This document shows, piece after piece, positions 52,556-62,488 of a stretch of 64,000 bases of DNA; positions within the stretch are counted from its first letter, which is position 1; every line of letters begins with the position of its first letter. Source of the stretch: Luteococcus sanguinis (lineage in GTDB: Bacteria; Actinomycetota; Actinomycetes; Propionibacteriales; Propionibacteriaceae); assembly GCF_039527675.1 (NCBI RefSeq), contig NZ_BAAAKI010000001.1, positions 235,999 to 299,998 of the forward strand, written 5' to 3'. The position numbers and the translations under genes are program-made. Below the pieces are notes generated by a model. It was not told where the DNA came from and did not search any database. It saw only the letters and a program-made list of their open reading frames with translations.

Positions 52556-54862
52556 TCAGGCCTGCTCGGCGGCGAACTCGCGCACCGCGGCCACCGCGAT
52601 GTCGGGCTGGTCGCTGAACACGTTGTCCATGCCTGCGGCGAGGAAGGTCTTGATCTCGCGCTTGAGGTCACCCTGCTCGGCCGGGTTGGCCGAGGAGCGC
52701 AGGTTCGTCGGCAGGAAGTTGTTCTCGGCACGGAAGGTCCAGCCGGTGACATCAAGGCCCGCAGCGTGGGCGTCCGCGATGACCGAGCTGGGCTTGCGGA
52801 TGGACCCATCCGCCGCCTTGGGGAACATCACGTCCTTGCACAGCCCGACCGAGTCGGCGTACTTCGCGACCTGGCGCAGACCCGCAGCAGTGGTGATGTC
52901 CTTGTAGGTCTTCGTGCTGCCGCCGGCGACCCAGTCGGCGGGGGCGCCCGAGCAGTCGACCAGCTGCACCAACTGCACCTTGGTCATCTTGTTGAGCTCC
53001 TGCAGGTTGCCCACCTCGAAGCTCTGGATCACCACGGGGGAGCTCTTCTTGCCATAGCCGGCGGCCTCCAGCGTGGCGACCGTCTTCTCCTCCATCGACA
53101 GGCCCAGTCGATCGAAGTAGCTGCCGTGCTTGATCTCGGGGATCACGCCGACCGGCTTGCCGGAACAGCTCACCGAGTGCCGCGCATAGTCGACGACCTC
53201 GGCGAAGGTGGGCACCTGGTAGAGGCCGTTGTAGGCGACATTCGCTGCGCGAAGCTGCGGCAGGCGCTCCACCGCGCGCAGGCTGCGCAGCTCGGCGAGA
53301 GTGAAGTCCTCGGTGAACCAGCCGGTCAGCTTGGCGCCGTCGATGACCTTGGTGGTCTTGCGGTCGGCAAACTCCGGACGAGTGGCGACGTCCGTGGTCC
53401 CCGAGATCTCGTTCTCGTGGCGGTCGACCAGCACCCCGTCCTTGGTGGAGACCAGATCGGGCTCGATGTAGTCGGCGCACTGCTGGATCGCCAGCTCGTA
53501 GGCGGCCAGCGTGTGCTCGGGACGGTAGCCGGAGGCGCCACGGTGGGAGAAGACGATGTGGCCGGCGGGGTTGGCCGCGACCCTCTTCTTCTGAAGGTCG
53601 ATGATCGCGATCTCGGTATTGTCGGGCTCGCCCGGGTGGCGGGCGTCGTTGCCGGGGTAGTTGTTGTCGACGGCGGTCAGCAGGCGTCCGTCCTTGAGCT
53701 GGACGATCGTCTCGACGCTCTGGAAGGGGAAGGAGAAGGTGGTGCCGACGCCGTAGGCGCCGGGGTCGGTCTTCGTCCCGATGCCGGCCGGGTTGTCGAT
53801 CTTGAGCAGGTCGACGACGAGCTCCTTGGCCAGGAAGCCCGACTTCTCAGCGGTGTCGAGGTTGATCTTGTAGACGCGCTTGGTGACGGCCTTCGGGCCC
53901 CAGAAGTTGTCCCGCTCCATGATCAACATCGTCCGTCCGGAGACCATGAAGGCGTCCGCGACGTAGTTGGCGTCGGTGTCGGTCTGGTAGCTCCAGGTGC
54001 GCCCGGTGTAACGGTTCAGGCGGGTGTCGAACTCGCTGATCACGCGGCGGCGCATGTCGTCACCGTTGAGGTAGCCCTCGAGGATCGGGTAGAGGTAGCG
54101 GCCGTTCTTGCTGCCGGCCATCGCCTCGAAGCCCGAGGAGTTGCGCAGGTTGGCGGTCTCGTTGGCGCCCAGCGTCGGGTTCGACGGGGACTTCACGGCC
54201 GTGCCGCCGGGAAGCGTCATCGGGACGGGTGCCTGCAGCAGCACGCCGTCCTTGCTGAAGTGGAGCAGGAAGGGGCCGAACTCCTCACCGATCCAGAAGG
54301 AGCCGTCCTTGGCGCGCACGACCGACTCGACGTCGAAGTCGGCGCCGGTGAGCAGGCGCTTCTTCGTGTACTCGTTGACGATCTTCCACGAGATGTTGTG
54401 GTTGGGGTCGCGCAGCTCGATGAACTTCTGGATCGCGACCTCGCCAGTGCCGCCGCTGGCGGTCTCGAAGTCGGGACGGATCTTGTACATCCGCAGCAGG
54501 AAGTCCGAGGAGTTGTTCTTGGCGCCGAAGCCGTTGTCGGGCAGACCCCAGAAGGTTCCGTCGCCGTTGTCGAGCATGCCCGAGAAGCCGGGGATGATCT
54601 GGCCGTCGAAGGGGCCCTGGCGGCCGTTCGCGGCAGTCGCCTGCGCGCCGGAGGGAGGCCCGGAGGTGACCAGGTCGGCATCGATCTGGGCGCGGGCGGT
54701 CAGCGTGGGAACGACCACCTTCGCGGTGTCCTTGGCGGCCGTCGCGGAGGCGGGCGTGGGGGACGGCGCCACGGAACCCGAGGCGACGGCATGGCTGGGC
54801 AGCACGGAGGCGAGGAGCGCGGCAGAGCAGAAGCTGGCCGCGAGCAGGCGGGGGGTACGCAT
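52556..54862 (-). CDS. Secreted phytase-like and glycerophosphodiester phosphodiesterase fusion
   Basis: The 768 residues have a signal peptide (MRTPRLLAASFCSAALLAS, cleavage near 28). Residues about 60-430 match the esterase-like activity of phytase family (PF13449), a beta-propeller-type fold: GFSGMLDNGDGTFWGLPDNGFGAKN, FWIGEEFGPFLLHF and NLRNSSGFEAMA. Residues 435-768 form a GDPD TIM barrel: HRG at 440-442, the EPD pair at 467-469 and the DRHE segment near 480. GDPD enzymes split glycerophosphodiesters to glycerol 3-phosphate and alcohol. A combined role in extracellular phosphate scavenging is likely. Confidence 0.82.
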   Translation of the reverse strand: MRTPRLLAASFCSAALLASVLPSHAVASGSVAPSPTPASATAAKDTAKVVVPTLTARAQIDADLVTSGPPSGAQATAANGRQGPFDGQIIPGFSGMLDNGDGTFWGLPDNGFGAKNNSSDFLLRMYKIRPDFETASGGTGEVAIQKFIELRDPNHNISWKIVNEYTKKRLLTGADFDVESVVRAKDGSFWIGEEFGPFLLHFSKDGVLLQAPVPMTLPGGTAVKSPSNPTLGANETANLRNSSGFEAMAGSKNGRYLYPILEGYLNGDDMRRRVISEFDTRLNRYTGRTWSYQTDTDANYVADAFMVSGRTMLIMERDNFWGPKAVTKRVYKINLDTAEKSGFLAKELVVDLLKIDNPAGIGTKTDPGAYGVGTTFSFPFQSVETIVQLKDGRLLTAVDNNYPGNDARHPGEPDNTEIAIIDLQKKRVAANPAGHIVFSHRGASGYRPEHTLAAYELAIQQCADYIEPDLVSTKDGVLVDRHENEISGTTDVATRPEFADRKTTKVIDGAKLTGWFTEDFTLAELRSLRAVERLPQLRAANVAYNGLYQVPTFAEVVDYARHSVSCSGKPVGVIPEIKHGSYFDRLGLSMEEKTVATLEAAGYGKKSSPVVIQSFEVGNLQELNKMTKVQLVQLVDCSGAPADWVAGGSTKTYKDITTAAGLRQVAKYADSVGLCKDVMFPKAADGSIRKPSSVIADAHAAGLDVTGWTFRAENNFLPTNLRSSANPAEQGDLKREIKTFLAAGMDNVFSDQPDIAVAAVREFAAEQA

Positions 54863-54982
54863 GTCTCCGACCCTCGCGGGTGCCGGTACCCCATTGGGTG
54901 ACCTCTGTGTGAGACCTGCGTGAACTCTGTGTGCACACGATTTCGGGACGATCGTTCAGCTCGCCGCTTGGCTCCAGTGGCT

Positions 54983-55585
54983 TCAGCGGGGAGGACGCAA
55001 CCCCGCGCGGGCCGCGGCAGCCGGGTCGTCCACGTCGGCCAACAGGTCGTCGTCCAGCCGCAGTTCGACGCGTGACAAGGCTCCCAACACGCTGCGGACG
55101 GACCGGTCCCGCACCTCGCCGGACAGTGCCTCCCGCAGCGCACCGGCGCGGAAGCGGCCGCACAGGTACTGCGCCCAGCCGTCTGAATCGATCGGGACGA
55201 CGGCATCGGCGTCGGGATCGGTGGCCGCCACGGGTTCCAGCGCGGCGACCACTTCGGCGGCGCGCGGCAGGTCACAGCTCAGCAGTTGCACCCACTCGAC
55301 GTCCGCAGGAAGCGAGCGCACCCCCGCCTGCAGACCGGCGCAGGGGCCGCCGCCGGGAGGGTCCTCCAGGGTGACGAGCAGGTCGTCCCGGGCCCTGGTG
55401 GCATCGTCCAGCAGTTCGCGCACCCGGTCGGGGCCGACCAGCACCACCGGTGATCCGGCGCAGGCGTCCACCACCACCTGCAACAGTGGGCGCCCGCCGA
55501 GCAGGAGCGTCTCCTTCGGCTGACCCATCCGCGTGGACCCACCCCCGACCAGCACGATCGCGGCGACTCTCGAGGTTTTCTGCAC
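54983..55585 (-). CDS. MobA-like molybdenum cofactor guanylyl/cytidylyltransferase family protein
   Basis: The 200 residues begin VQKTSRVAAIVLVGGGSTRMGQPK, the nucleotide-binding loop of the MobA/IspD family, followed by LLLGGRPLL and CDLPRAAE near 108 with the metal-binding Asp. It would add GMP to molybdopterin to form the bis-MGD cofactor that NarG needs, and it is divergent from narG. The GTG at 55585 is chosen because TACGGT lies 6 nt upstream; an in-frame GTG at 55591 would fall 0 nt after it. Some family members modify other substrates, so the Nar connection rests on context. Confidence 0.78.
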   Translation of the reverse strand: MQKTSRVAAIVLVGGGSTRMGQPKETLLLGGRPLLQVVVDACAGSPVVLVGPDRVRELLDDATRARDDLLVTLEDPPGGGPCAGLQAGVRSLPADVEWVQLLSCDLPRAAEVVAALEPVAATDPDADAVVPIDSDGWAQYLCGRFRAGALREALSGEVRDRSVRSVLGALSRVELRLDDDLLADVDDPAAAARAGLRPPR

Positions 55586-55591
55586 CCCCAC

Positions 55592-55597
55592 ACCGTA
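55592..55597 (-). promoter_or_regulatory. Putative -10 element of the leaderless mobA-like gene
   Basis: TACGGT on the reverse strand, 6 nt from the GTG at 55585. It overlaps the expected -35 region of the divergent narG promoter. Confidence 0.45.
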
Positions 55598-55616
55598 AAT
55601 TGTCGGAGGCGCCCGT

Positions 55617-55622
55617 TAGGGT
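55617..55622 (+). promoter_or_regulatory. Putative -10 element of the leaderless nar operon
   Basis: TAGGGT lies 6 nt before the narG ATG at 55629. Confidence 0.5.
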
Positions 55623-55628
55623 CGCACC

Positions 55629-58600
55629 ATGGCAGACACTCCACGCACCGACGGGGCAGCTTCCAACGCCCTGTTGAAGTTCGGGCGCTTCTTCACGAAG
55701 TGGGACGAGACCGACGACGGCCGCGCCGTCTTCCGCGAGGGCGGCCGCGCGGGGGACGTGTTCTACCGCGACCGGTGGAGCCATGACAAGGTCGTCCGCT
55801 CGACGCACGGCGTGAACTGCACGGGTTCCTGCTCGTGGAAGGTCTACGTCAAGGACGGCATCATCACGTGGGAGTCGCAGCAGACCGACTACCCCACCAC
55901 CGGCAACGACCGGCCCGAGTACGAGCCCCGTGGCTGCCCTCGCGGCGCGGCGTTCAGCTGGTACACCTACTCCCCCACCCGGGTGCGCTACCCCTATGGC
56001 CGCGCCGTGCTGGTGGAGATGTACCGCGAGGCGAAGGCACGTCTGGGCGATCCGGTCGCCGCCTTCCACGAGATCAGCACCGACCCCGAGAAGCGTCGCC
56101 GCTACCAGCGCGCCCGCGGCAAGGGCGGTCTGGTGCGGATCAGCTGGGACGAGGCGCTCGAGATCAGCGCCGCCAGCTATGTCAACACCATCAAGACCTA
56201 TGGCCCCGACCGCGTCGTCTCCTTCTCGCCGATCCCGGCGATGAGCCAGGTGAGCCACGCGATCGGCACCCGCTTCACCCACCTGCTCGGTGGCGCGATG
56301 ACCTCCTTCTACGACTGGTACGCCGACCTGCCGGTGGCCAGCCCGCAGGTCTTCGGCGACCAGACCGACGTGCCCGAGTCGGGCGACTGGTGGGATGCGA
56401 CCTACCTCATGATGTGGGGCTCCAATGTCCCGGTCACCCGTACCCCGGACGCGCACTGGATGGCCGAGGTGCGCTACCGCGGCACCAAGGTGGTCACCGT
56501 CAGCCCCGACTACGCCGACAACGTGAAGTTCGCCGACGACTGGCTGCCCGCCCAGGCCGGCACCGACGCGGCGCTGGCGATGGCGATGGGCCACGTCATC
56601 CTCAAGGAGAACTACGTCGACCGCCAGGTGCCCTTCTTCACCGACTACGTGAAGCAGTACACCGACCTGTCGATGCTGGTGCGCCTGGAGGACCACCCCG
56701 AGGGCCACGGGCTCACCGCGTCCAAGTTCCTGTTGGCCGCCGACCTGCCCCAGCACGCGCACCAGGCGGACGCGAACTTCAAGACCGTCGTCTGGGACGC
56801 GGTGACCCAGTCGCCCGTCGTCCCCAAGGGTTCGCTCGGCTTCCGGCACAACGCCACCGACGAGGGCCAGTGGAACCTGGAACTGGACGGCATCGACCCC
56901 ACGCTGTCCATCGCCGAGGTCCCCGGCCACGGCACCGCGGCGATCTCGCTGCCCTGCTTCGAGGACCCGCGCGGCGCCGGTTCGGTCATCCACCGCGGCG
57001 TCCCCACCGTCACGATCGAGGGGCGGCAGTACTGCACCGTCCTCGACCTGATGCTGGCCCAGTACGGCGTCGGCCGCGAGGGCCTGCCCGGTGACTGGGC
57101 CAAGGGCTACGACGACGTCGACACCCCCTACACCCCGGCCTGGCAGGCGGAGATCACCTCCGTCCCGGCCGAGGCCTGCATCCGGACGGCGCGCGAGTTC
57201 GCGCAGAACTCCGAGCAGTCCAAGGGCCGCACCATGATCATCATCGGTGCCGGCATCTGCCACTGGTACCACGCGGACGTCACCTACCGCTCGATCATGG
57301 CGCTGTTGATGCTGACCGGCTGCATCGGTCGCAATGGCGGCGGCTGGGCGCACTACGTCGGCCAGGAGAAGTGCCGTCCGATGACGGGCTGGTTCAACAT
57401 GGCCAATGCCCTCGACTGGAGCCGCCCGCCGCGCACCATGATCGGCACCGGCTATTGGTACATGCACACCGACCAGTGGCGCACGGACGGCTTCAGCGCC
57501 GACGCGATCACCTCCCCGCTGAGCACCGGCAACCTGGACGGGATGCACGCCGCGGACGCGATGGCGACCGCCGCCCGGCTGGGCTGGATGCCCTTCTACC
57601 CCCAGTTCGACCGCAACCCGCTCGACCTGGCCGACGAGGCGCAGGCCGCCGTCGACCGCGGCGAGGCGCCGGACGTCTCGACCTGGGTCGCCGGTGAGCT
57701 GAAGGCCGGGCGGCTGAAGTCGGCGATCGAGGACGTGGACGCGCCCGAGAACTGGCCGCGCAACCTGATCCTGTGGCGCTCCAACCTGTTCGGCAGCTCC
57801 GCGAAGGGCGAGGAGTACTTCCTCAAGCACCTGCTGGGCACGCACAACAACGTGATGGAGAACGGGCACGGCTCCGAGCAGCGTCCCAAGGACGTCGTCT
57901 TCCGCGAAGAGGCGCCTGAGGGCAAGCTCGACCTGCTGATCACCAGCGACTTCCGCATGACCAGCTCGACGCTGCTCTCGGACATCGTCTTCCCGACCGC
58001 CACCTGGTACGAGAAGTACGACCTGTCGAGCACCGACATGCACCCCTACGTCCACGCCTTCACCCCGGCGATCGACCCGCCGTGGGAGGCCAAGAGCGAC
58101 TTCGAGATCTTCAAGGCGCTCTCGCAGGCGATCGGACGGATGGCGAAGACCCATCTGGGCGTCCGCAAGGACATCGTCGCCGTGCCGATGCAGCACGACA
58201 CCCCCGGCGAGCTGGCCCAGCCCGGCGGGCACGTCCCCGACTGGAAGGGCACCGACGTGCCCGCCGTGCCCGGCAAGAACATGCCGGCGCTGATGGTCGT
58301 CGAGCGCGACTACACCGCGATCGCCGACAAGTTGTTGAGCGTGGGCCCGCTGGCCGACCGCCTGGGCTTCACCACCAAGAACGTCACCTTCGACGTGACG
58401 CACGCGGTGGAGCGGCTGGGCAAGTTGCACGGCGTCTTCGACTCCGGCCCGGCGGCCGGGCGTCCGGCGATCGACACGGACGAGCGGATGGCCGAGGCGA
58501 TCCTGACCTTCTCCGGCACCACGAACGGTGAGCTGGCCACCCAGGGCTTCAAGACCCTGGAGAAGCGGACGGGCGTGAAGCTCGCCGACCTGGCCGAGGG

Positions 58601-59339
58601 CTCGGAGGAGAAGATCATCACCTTCGCCCAGACGCAGAGCTCCCCGCAGCCGGTCATCACCTCCCCGGAGTGGTCCGGTTCGGAGACCGGTGGCCGTCGC
58701 TACGCCGCCTTCACCATCAACACCGAGCGCCTGAAGCCCTGGCACACCCTCAGTGGCCGGATGCACTTCTTCCTCGACCACGACTGGATGATCGACGCCG
58801 GCGAGCAGTTGCCGATCTACCGTCCGCCGCTGGACATGAGCCGTGCCTACGGCGAGCCGGAGATCGGTGCCCGGGGTGAGAAGGCGATCACGCTGCGCTA
58901 CCTGACGGTGCACAACAAGTGGTCCATCCACTCCGAGTACCAGGACAACCTGTTCATGCTCTCGCTCGGTCGTGGCGGGCCCCAGGCCTGGCTCTCGGTG
59001 GAGGACGCGGCGTCGATCGACGTCAAGGACAACGAATGGGTCGAGTGCACCAATGCGAACGGCGTCTTCGTCGCCCGCGCGGTGGTCTCGCACAAGCTGC
59101 CCGTCGGCGTCGCCTACGTCCAGCACGCCCAGGAGCGGACGATCGACGTCCCGAAGTCGGAGGCAACGGGTCGTCGCGGCGGCATCCACAACTCCGTCAC
59201 CCGAATCTTGCTCAAGCCCACGCACCTGATCGGCGGCTACGCCCACCAGGCCTATGCGTTCAACTACATCGGCCCGTCCGGGGTGAACCGAGACATCATC
59301 TCGACCATCCGGAAGCGGTCGCAGGAGGTGCAGTACTGA
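55629..59339 (+). CDS. narG: Respiratory nitrate reductase alpha subunit NarG
   Basis: Membrane-associated, cytoplasm-facing enzyme reducing nitrate to nitrite with quinol electrons. The 1236 residues are full NarG length. The N-terminal Fe-S region HGVNCTGSCSWKVYVKDG has the His and Cys ligands, with a fourth Cys in PRGCPRGAAFSW. The Mo-ligating Asp lies in SFYDWYADLP near 220. Later blocks include MMWGSNVPVTRTPDAHW and a C-terminal domain with VHNKWSIHSEYQDN. The leaderless promoter overlaps that of the divergent mobA-like gene. Overlaps narH by 1 nt (TGATG). First of five genes. Confidence 0.97.
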   Translation: MADTPRTDGAASNALLKFGRFFTKWDETDDGRAVFREGGRAGDVFYRDRWSHDKVVRSTHGVNCTGSCSWKVYVKDGIITWESQQTDYPTTGNDRPEYEPRGCPRGAAFSWYTYSPTRVRYPYGRAVLVEMYREAKARLGDPVAAFHEISTDPEKRRRYQRARGKGGLVRISWDEALEISAASYVNTIKTYGPDRVVSFSPIPAMSQVSHAIGTRFTHLLGGAMTSFYDWYADLPVASPQVFGDQTDVPESGDWWDATYLMMWGSNVPVTRTPDAHWMAEVRYRGTKVVTVSPDYADNVKFADDWLPAQAGTDAALAMAMGHVILKENYVDRQVPFFTDYVKQYTDLSMLVRLEDHPEGHGLTASKFLLAADLPQHAHQADANFKTVVWDAVTQSPVVPKGSLGFRHNATDEGQWNLELDGIDPTLSIAEVPGHGTAAISLPCFEDPRGAGSVIHRGVPTVTIEGRQYCTVLDLMLAQYGVGREGLPGDWAKGYDDVDTPYTPAWQAEITSVPAEACIRTAREFAQNSEQSKGRTMIIIGAGICHWYHADVTYRSIMALLMLTGCIGRNGGGWAHYVGQEKCRPMTGWFNMANALDWSRPPRTMIGTGYWYMHTDQWRTDGFSADAITSPLSTGNLDGMHAADAMATAARLGWMPFYPQFDRNPLDLADEAQAAVDRGEAPDVSTWVAGELKAGRLKSAIEDVDAPENWPRNLILWRSNLFGSSAKGEEYFLKHLLGTHNNVMENGHGSEQRPKDVVFREEAPEGKLDLLITSDFRMTSSTLLSDIVFPTATWYEKYDLSSTDMHPYVHAFTPAIDPPWEAKSDFEIFKALSQAIGRMAKTHLGVRKDIVAVPMQHDTPGELAQPGGHVPDWKGTDVPAVPGKNMPALMVVERDYTAIADKLLSVGPLADRLGFTTKNVTFDVTHAVERLGKLHGVFDSGPAAGRPAIDTDERMAEAILTFSGTTNGELATQGFKTLEKRTGVKLADLAEGSEEKIITFAQTQSSPQPVITSPEWSGSETGGRRYAAFTINTERLKPWHTLSGRMHFFLDHDWMIDAGEQLPIYRPPLDMSRAYGEPEIGARGEKAITLRYLTVHNKWSIHSEYQDNLFMLSLGRGGPQAWLSVEDAASIDVKDNEWVECTNANGVFVARAVVSHKLPVGVAYVQHAQERTIDVPKSEATGRRGGIHNSVTRILLKPTHLIGGYAHQAYAFNYIGPSGVNRDIISTIRKRSQEVQY

Positions 59340-61033
59340 TGCGCGTCATGGCACAGGTTGCGATGGTGATGAACCTCGACAAGTGCATCGGTTGCCACAC
59401 CTGTTCGGTCACGTGCAAGCAGGCGTGGACGAACCGGGCCGGCACCGAGTACGTCTGGTTCAACAATGTGGAGACCCGCCCCGGGCTGGGTTACCCGCGC
59501 CGCTACGAGGACCAGGAGAAGTGGCAGGGCGGCTGGGTGCGCACGCCGTCCGGTGGTCTGAAGCTGCGCTCGGGCGGACGCTTCAAGAAGCTGCTCAGCA
59601 TCTTCGCGTCCCCGGTGCAGCCGGAGATGGAGGACTACTACGAGCCGTGGACCTACGACTACGAGACGCTCACCAATGCCCCGCTGGGTGACGACTTCCC
59701 CGTCGCCCGTCCGAAGTCGCTGATCACGGGCAAGGACACCAAGATCACCTACTCGGCGAACTGGGACGACTCGCTCGGCGGCACCTATGCCACCGGCGAC
59801 ACCGACCCGATGATCGAGAAGATGCGCCGCGACGCCTCCGACAAGGTGAAGTTCGAGTACGAGAAGAGCTTCATGTTCTTCCTGCCGCGCATCTGCGAGC
59901 ACTGCCTGAACCCCTCGTGCATGGCGAGCTGCCCCTCGGGCGCCATCTACAAGCGCGCGGAGGACGGCATCGTGCTCGTCGACCAGGACCGCTGCCGCGG
60001 CTGGCGCCAGTGCATCACCGGCTGCCCGTACAAGAAGATCTACTTCAACCACCGCTCCGGCAAGGCCGAGAAGTGCACCTTCTGCTACCCGCGCCTCGAG
60101 GCGGGCATCCCGACGGTCTGCTCCGAGACCTGCGTGGGACGTCTTCGCTACATCGGCATCATCCTCTACGACGCGGACGCGGTGACCAAGGCTGCCTCGG
60201 TGAAGGACGACCAGGACCTCTACCAGGCCCAGTTGGACGTCATGCTGGACCCCTACGACCCGCAGGTGATCGCCGACGCCCAGCAGGCAGGGATCCCCTC
60301 CGACTGGCTGGACGCGGCTCAGAAGTCGCCGGTCTACGCGCTGATCAAGCACTTCAAGGTCGCGTTGCCGCTGCACCCGGAGTACCGCACCATGCCGATG
60401 GTCTGGTACATCCCTCCGCTGAGCCCCGTTGTCGACCTGCTGCGTGACCAGGGCCACGACGCGGAGGCTCCCGGCAACCTGTTCGGGGCCATCGACGCCC
60501 TGCGCATCCCGGTGGACTACCTCGCCGAGCTGTTCACCGCGGGCGACACCTCGATCGTGACCGGCGTGCTGCAGAAGCTTGCCGCGATGCGCTCCTACAT
60601 GCGCGGGGTCACGCTCGGCGGCACTGGCGACCCGGAGATCGCCGCGGCAGTCGGCATGGACACCAAGGCGATGGAGCAGATGTACCGCCTGCTGGCGATC
60701 GCAAAGTACAACGAGCGCTACGTCATCCCGAAGGCGCACATCGAGCAGGCCCACAACCTGGAGGAGATGGGCTGCTCGCTCGACTTCGACGGTGGCCCCG
60801 GCATGAACGAGGAGGGGCCCTTCGGTTCGTCCTCGCGCGGCCCGGTGCCGGTGGCGATCGAGACCTACCAGTCGATCAAGGCGCGGCAGGCTGCCGCCGA
60901 GGCCGATGTCGCGCCGCCGCCGCTGATGCCCTCGGCCGACGGCCTGCGGGGCGTCGACCAGTCGGGCCTGGCCACCAAGGCGGTCGAGGACCAGATGCCG
61001 CGCCGCGGGATCTCCGGCGACGAGGCGCGATGA
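59339..61033 (+). CDS. narH: Nitrate reductase beta subunit NarH
   Basis: Electron-transfer subunit of 564 residues with four Fe-S clusters linking NarI haem to NarG. The four Cys groups are visible: CIGCHTCSVTC near 16, CEHCLNPSCMASCP near 185, CRGWRQCITGCPYKK near 218 (the Trp in place of a Cys marks the 3Fe-4S cluster), and CTFCYPR with a later CSETC near 245. The about 140-residue C-terminal extension is Pro/Ala-rich. Overlaps narJ by 4 nt. Confidence 0.97.
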   Translation: MRVMAQVAMVMNLDKCIGCHTCSVTCKQAWTNRAGTEYVWFNNVETRPGLGYPRRYEDQEKWQGGWVRTPSGGLKLRSGGRFKKLLSIFASPVQPEMEDYYEPWTYDYETLTNAPLGDDFPVARPKSLITGKDTKITYSANWDDSLGGTYATGDTDPMIEKMRRDASDKVKFEYEKSFMFFLPRICEHCLNPSCMASCPSGAIYKRAEDGIVLVDQDRCRGWRQCITGCPYKKIYFNHRSGKAEKCTFCYPRLEAGIPTVCSETCVGRLRYIGIILYDADAVTKAASVKDDQDLYQAQLDVMLDPYDPQVIADAQQAGIPSDWLDAAQKSPVYALIKHFKVALPLHPEYRTMPMVWYIPPLSPVVDLLRDQGHDAEAPGNLFGAIDALRIPVDYLAELFTAGDTSIVTGVLQKLAAMRSYMRGVTLGGTGDPEIAAAVGMDTKAMEQMYRLLAIAKYNERYVIPKAHIEQAHNLEEMGCSLDFDGGPGMNEEGPFGSSSRGPVPVAIETYQSIKARQAAAEADVAPPPLMPSADGLRGVDQSGLATKAVEDQMPRRGISGDEAR

Positions 61034-61695
61034 GCGCCGCGCGCAGGTCGAACGCAGCGCCGGAGGTGCCGGCCGAGGAGCAGGCGGTTTGCTACGAGGC
61101 CGCCTCCTTGCTGCTGAGCTACCCGGACGAGCAGTTGCTGGAGCGCCTTCCGGTGATCCGGGAGGCCGTCGCCCAGACCCGGTTCGCGGGGCAGTTCGAG
61201 GCCGCGATCGCGCAGCTGGAGACCCTCCCGCTCGCGGAAGCGCAGGCCTTCCACGTGCAGGAGTTCGACATCTCGCGGCGGCACGCCCTGCACCTGTCCT
61301 ACTGGACCGACGGTGACACCCGTCGCCGTGGGGAGGTGCTGGCCGGGATCAAGCAGGTCTACCGCGACTCCGGGCTGCTCGTCCGCCTGGACGGGGAACT
61401 GCCCGACCACCTGCCGCTGGTGCTGGAGTTCGCCGCCATCGGCGACCGGGAGCGCGGACGCCAGCTGCTGATCACCTACCGCGCCAGCCTGGAGCTGTTG
61501 CGGCTGCAGCTGGAGAAGGACAAGCTGCCCCAGGCCGGCATCCTGCAGGCGATCGTCGCCACCCTGCCGGGGCCGTCGCCGCAGACCTATGCCGAGGTGC
61601 AGGCGCTGCACGACGCGGCGCATCCCGTCGAGACCGTCGGTCTGGACGGCTATGGGGTCTCCGGACCCCAATTCGTGGAACTGGAGACCCGATGA
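61030..61695 (+). CDS. narJ: Nitrate reductase assembly chaperone NarJ
   Basis: Cytoplasmic TorD-family chaperone of 221 residues that holds NarG until the Mo cofactor and Fe-S cluster are inserted. Characteristic segments are YEAASLLLSYPDEQLLERLPVI near 20, YVQEFDIS-type HVQEFDISRRHALHLSYWTDGDTRRRG near 75, and PLVLEFAAIGDRERGRQLL. Overlaps narH by 4 nt (ATGA); 37 nt separate its stop from narI. Confidence 0.93.
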   Translation: MSAARRSNAAPEVPAEEQAVCYEAASLLLSYPDEQLLERLPVIREAVAQTRFAGQFEAAIAQLETLPLAEAQAFHVQEFDISRRHALHLSYWTDGDTRRRGEVLAGIKQVYRDSGLLVRLDGELPDHLPLVLEFAAIGDRERGRQLLITYRASLELLRLQLEKDKLPQAGILQAIVATLPGPSPQTYAEVQALHDAAHPVETVGLDGYGVSGPQFVELETR

Positions 61696-61732
61696 ACGAC
61701 CTGTTCTGCGGGCGCTCACCCGAGGAGACACC

Positions 61733-62488
61733 ATGAACGCCTTCTTGTGGGGGATGCTCCCCTATGCGTGCATCACGCTGCTGATCGGCGGCACGATCTG
61801 GCGCTACAAGTACGACCAGTTCGGCTGGACCACGCGCAGCTCGCAGCTGTACGAGGGCAAGATCCTCAAGATCGCCTCGCCGCTGTTCCACTTCGGCATC
61901 CTGATGGTGATCGCCGGCCACTTCATGGGCCTGGTGATCCCCAAGCGCTGGACCGACGCGATCGGATTCCACCAGCACCAGTACCACATGCTCGCGTTGG
62001 GCGGCGGCCTGGTCGCAGCGGCGGCGACGATCATCGGCCTGCTGATGCTGATCTACCGCCGTCGCACCGTGGGTGAGGTCTTCAACGCCACCACCGTCAA
62101 CGACAAGATCATGTACATCTTCCTGGGCGGCGCGATCCTGCTGGGCACCAGCGCCACCCTGTTCGGCACCCACGGCCCAAACGGCACCGAACACAACTAC
62201 CGAGAGACGGTCTCGATCTGGTTCCGTTCGCTGTTCCGCTTCCAGCCGGACGTGGACGCGATGACCCATGCGACGCTCGTCTTCCAGATCCACGTGCTGG
62301 TCGCGCTGCTGCTGTTCGCGATCTGGCCCTTCACCCGTCTGGTGCACGCCTTCACCGCCCCGTTGCACTACCTCTTCCGTCCCTACATCGTGTACCGCAC
62401 CCGGGACGGTGTCCCCACCCCCTCGTCCCAGGGCAGCCGTCGCGGCTGGGACCCGATCGGTACCCCTGACAGAAAGAACCGCCGATGA
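61733..62488 (+). CDS. narI: Nitrate reductase gamma subunit NarI
   Basis: Membrane cytochrome b of 251 residues with five helices that oxidises quinol and binds two b haems. Haem His residues are in SPLFHFGILMVIAGHFMGL (near 52-68) and ATLVFQIHVLVAL (near 184). CGAGGAGA provides a ribosome site 6-7 nt before the ATG at 61733. The C-terminal tail is basic. Overlaps narK by 4 nt. Confidence 0.95.
   Translation: MNAFLWGMLPYACITLLIGGTIWRYKYDQFGWTTRSSQLYEGKILKIASPLFHFGILMVIAGHFMGLVIPKRWTDAIGFHQHQYHMLALGGGLVAAAATIIGLLMLIYRRRTVGEVFNATTVNDKIMYIFLGGAILLGTSATLFGTHGPNGTEHNYRETVSIWFRSLFRFQPDVDAMTHATLVFQIHVLVALLLFAIWPFTRLVHAFTAPLHYLFRPYIVYRTRDGVPTPSSQGSRRGWDPIGTPDRKNRR

Noticed and set aside
55272..59246. 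A 1324-codon open frame antisense to narG
   Set aside because: Full-length overlap with a certain NarG gene; composition is rich in Arg, Gly, Val and His as expected from GC-rich antisense, with no motif.
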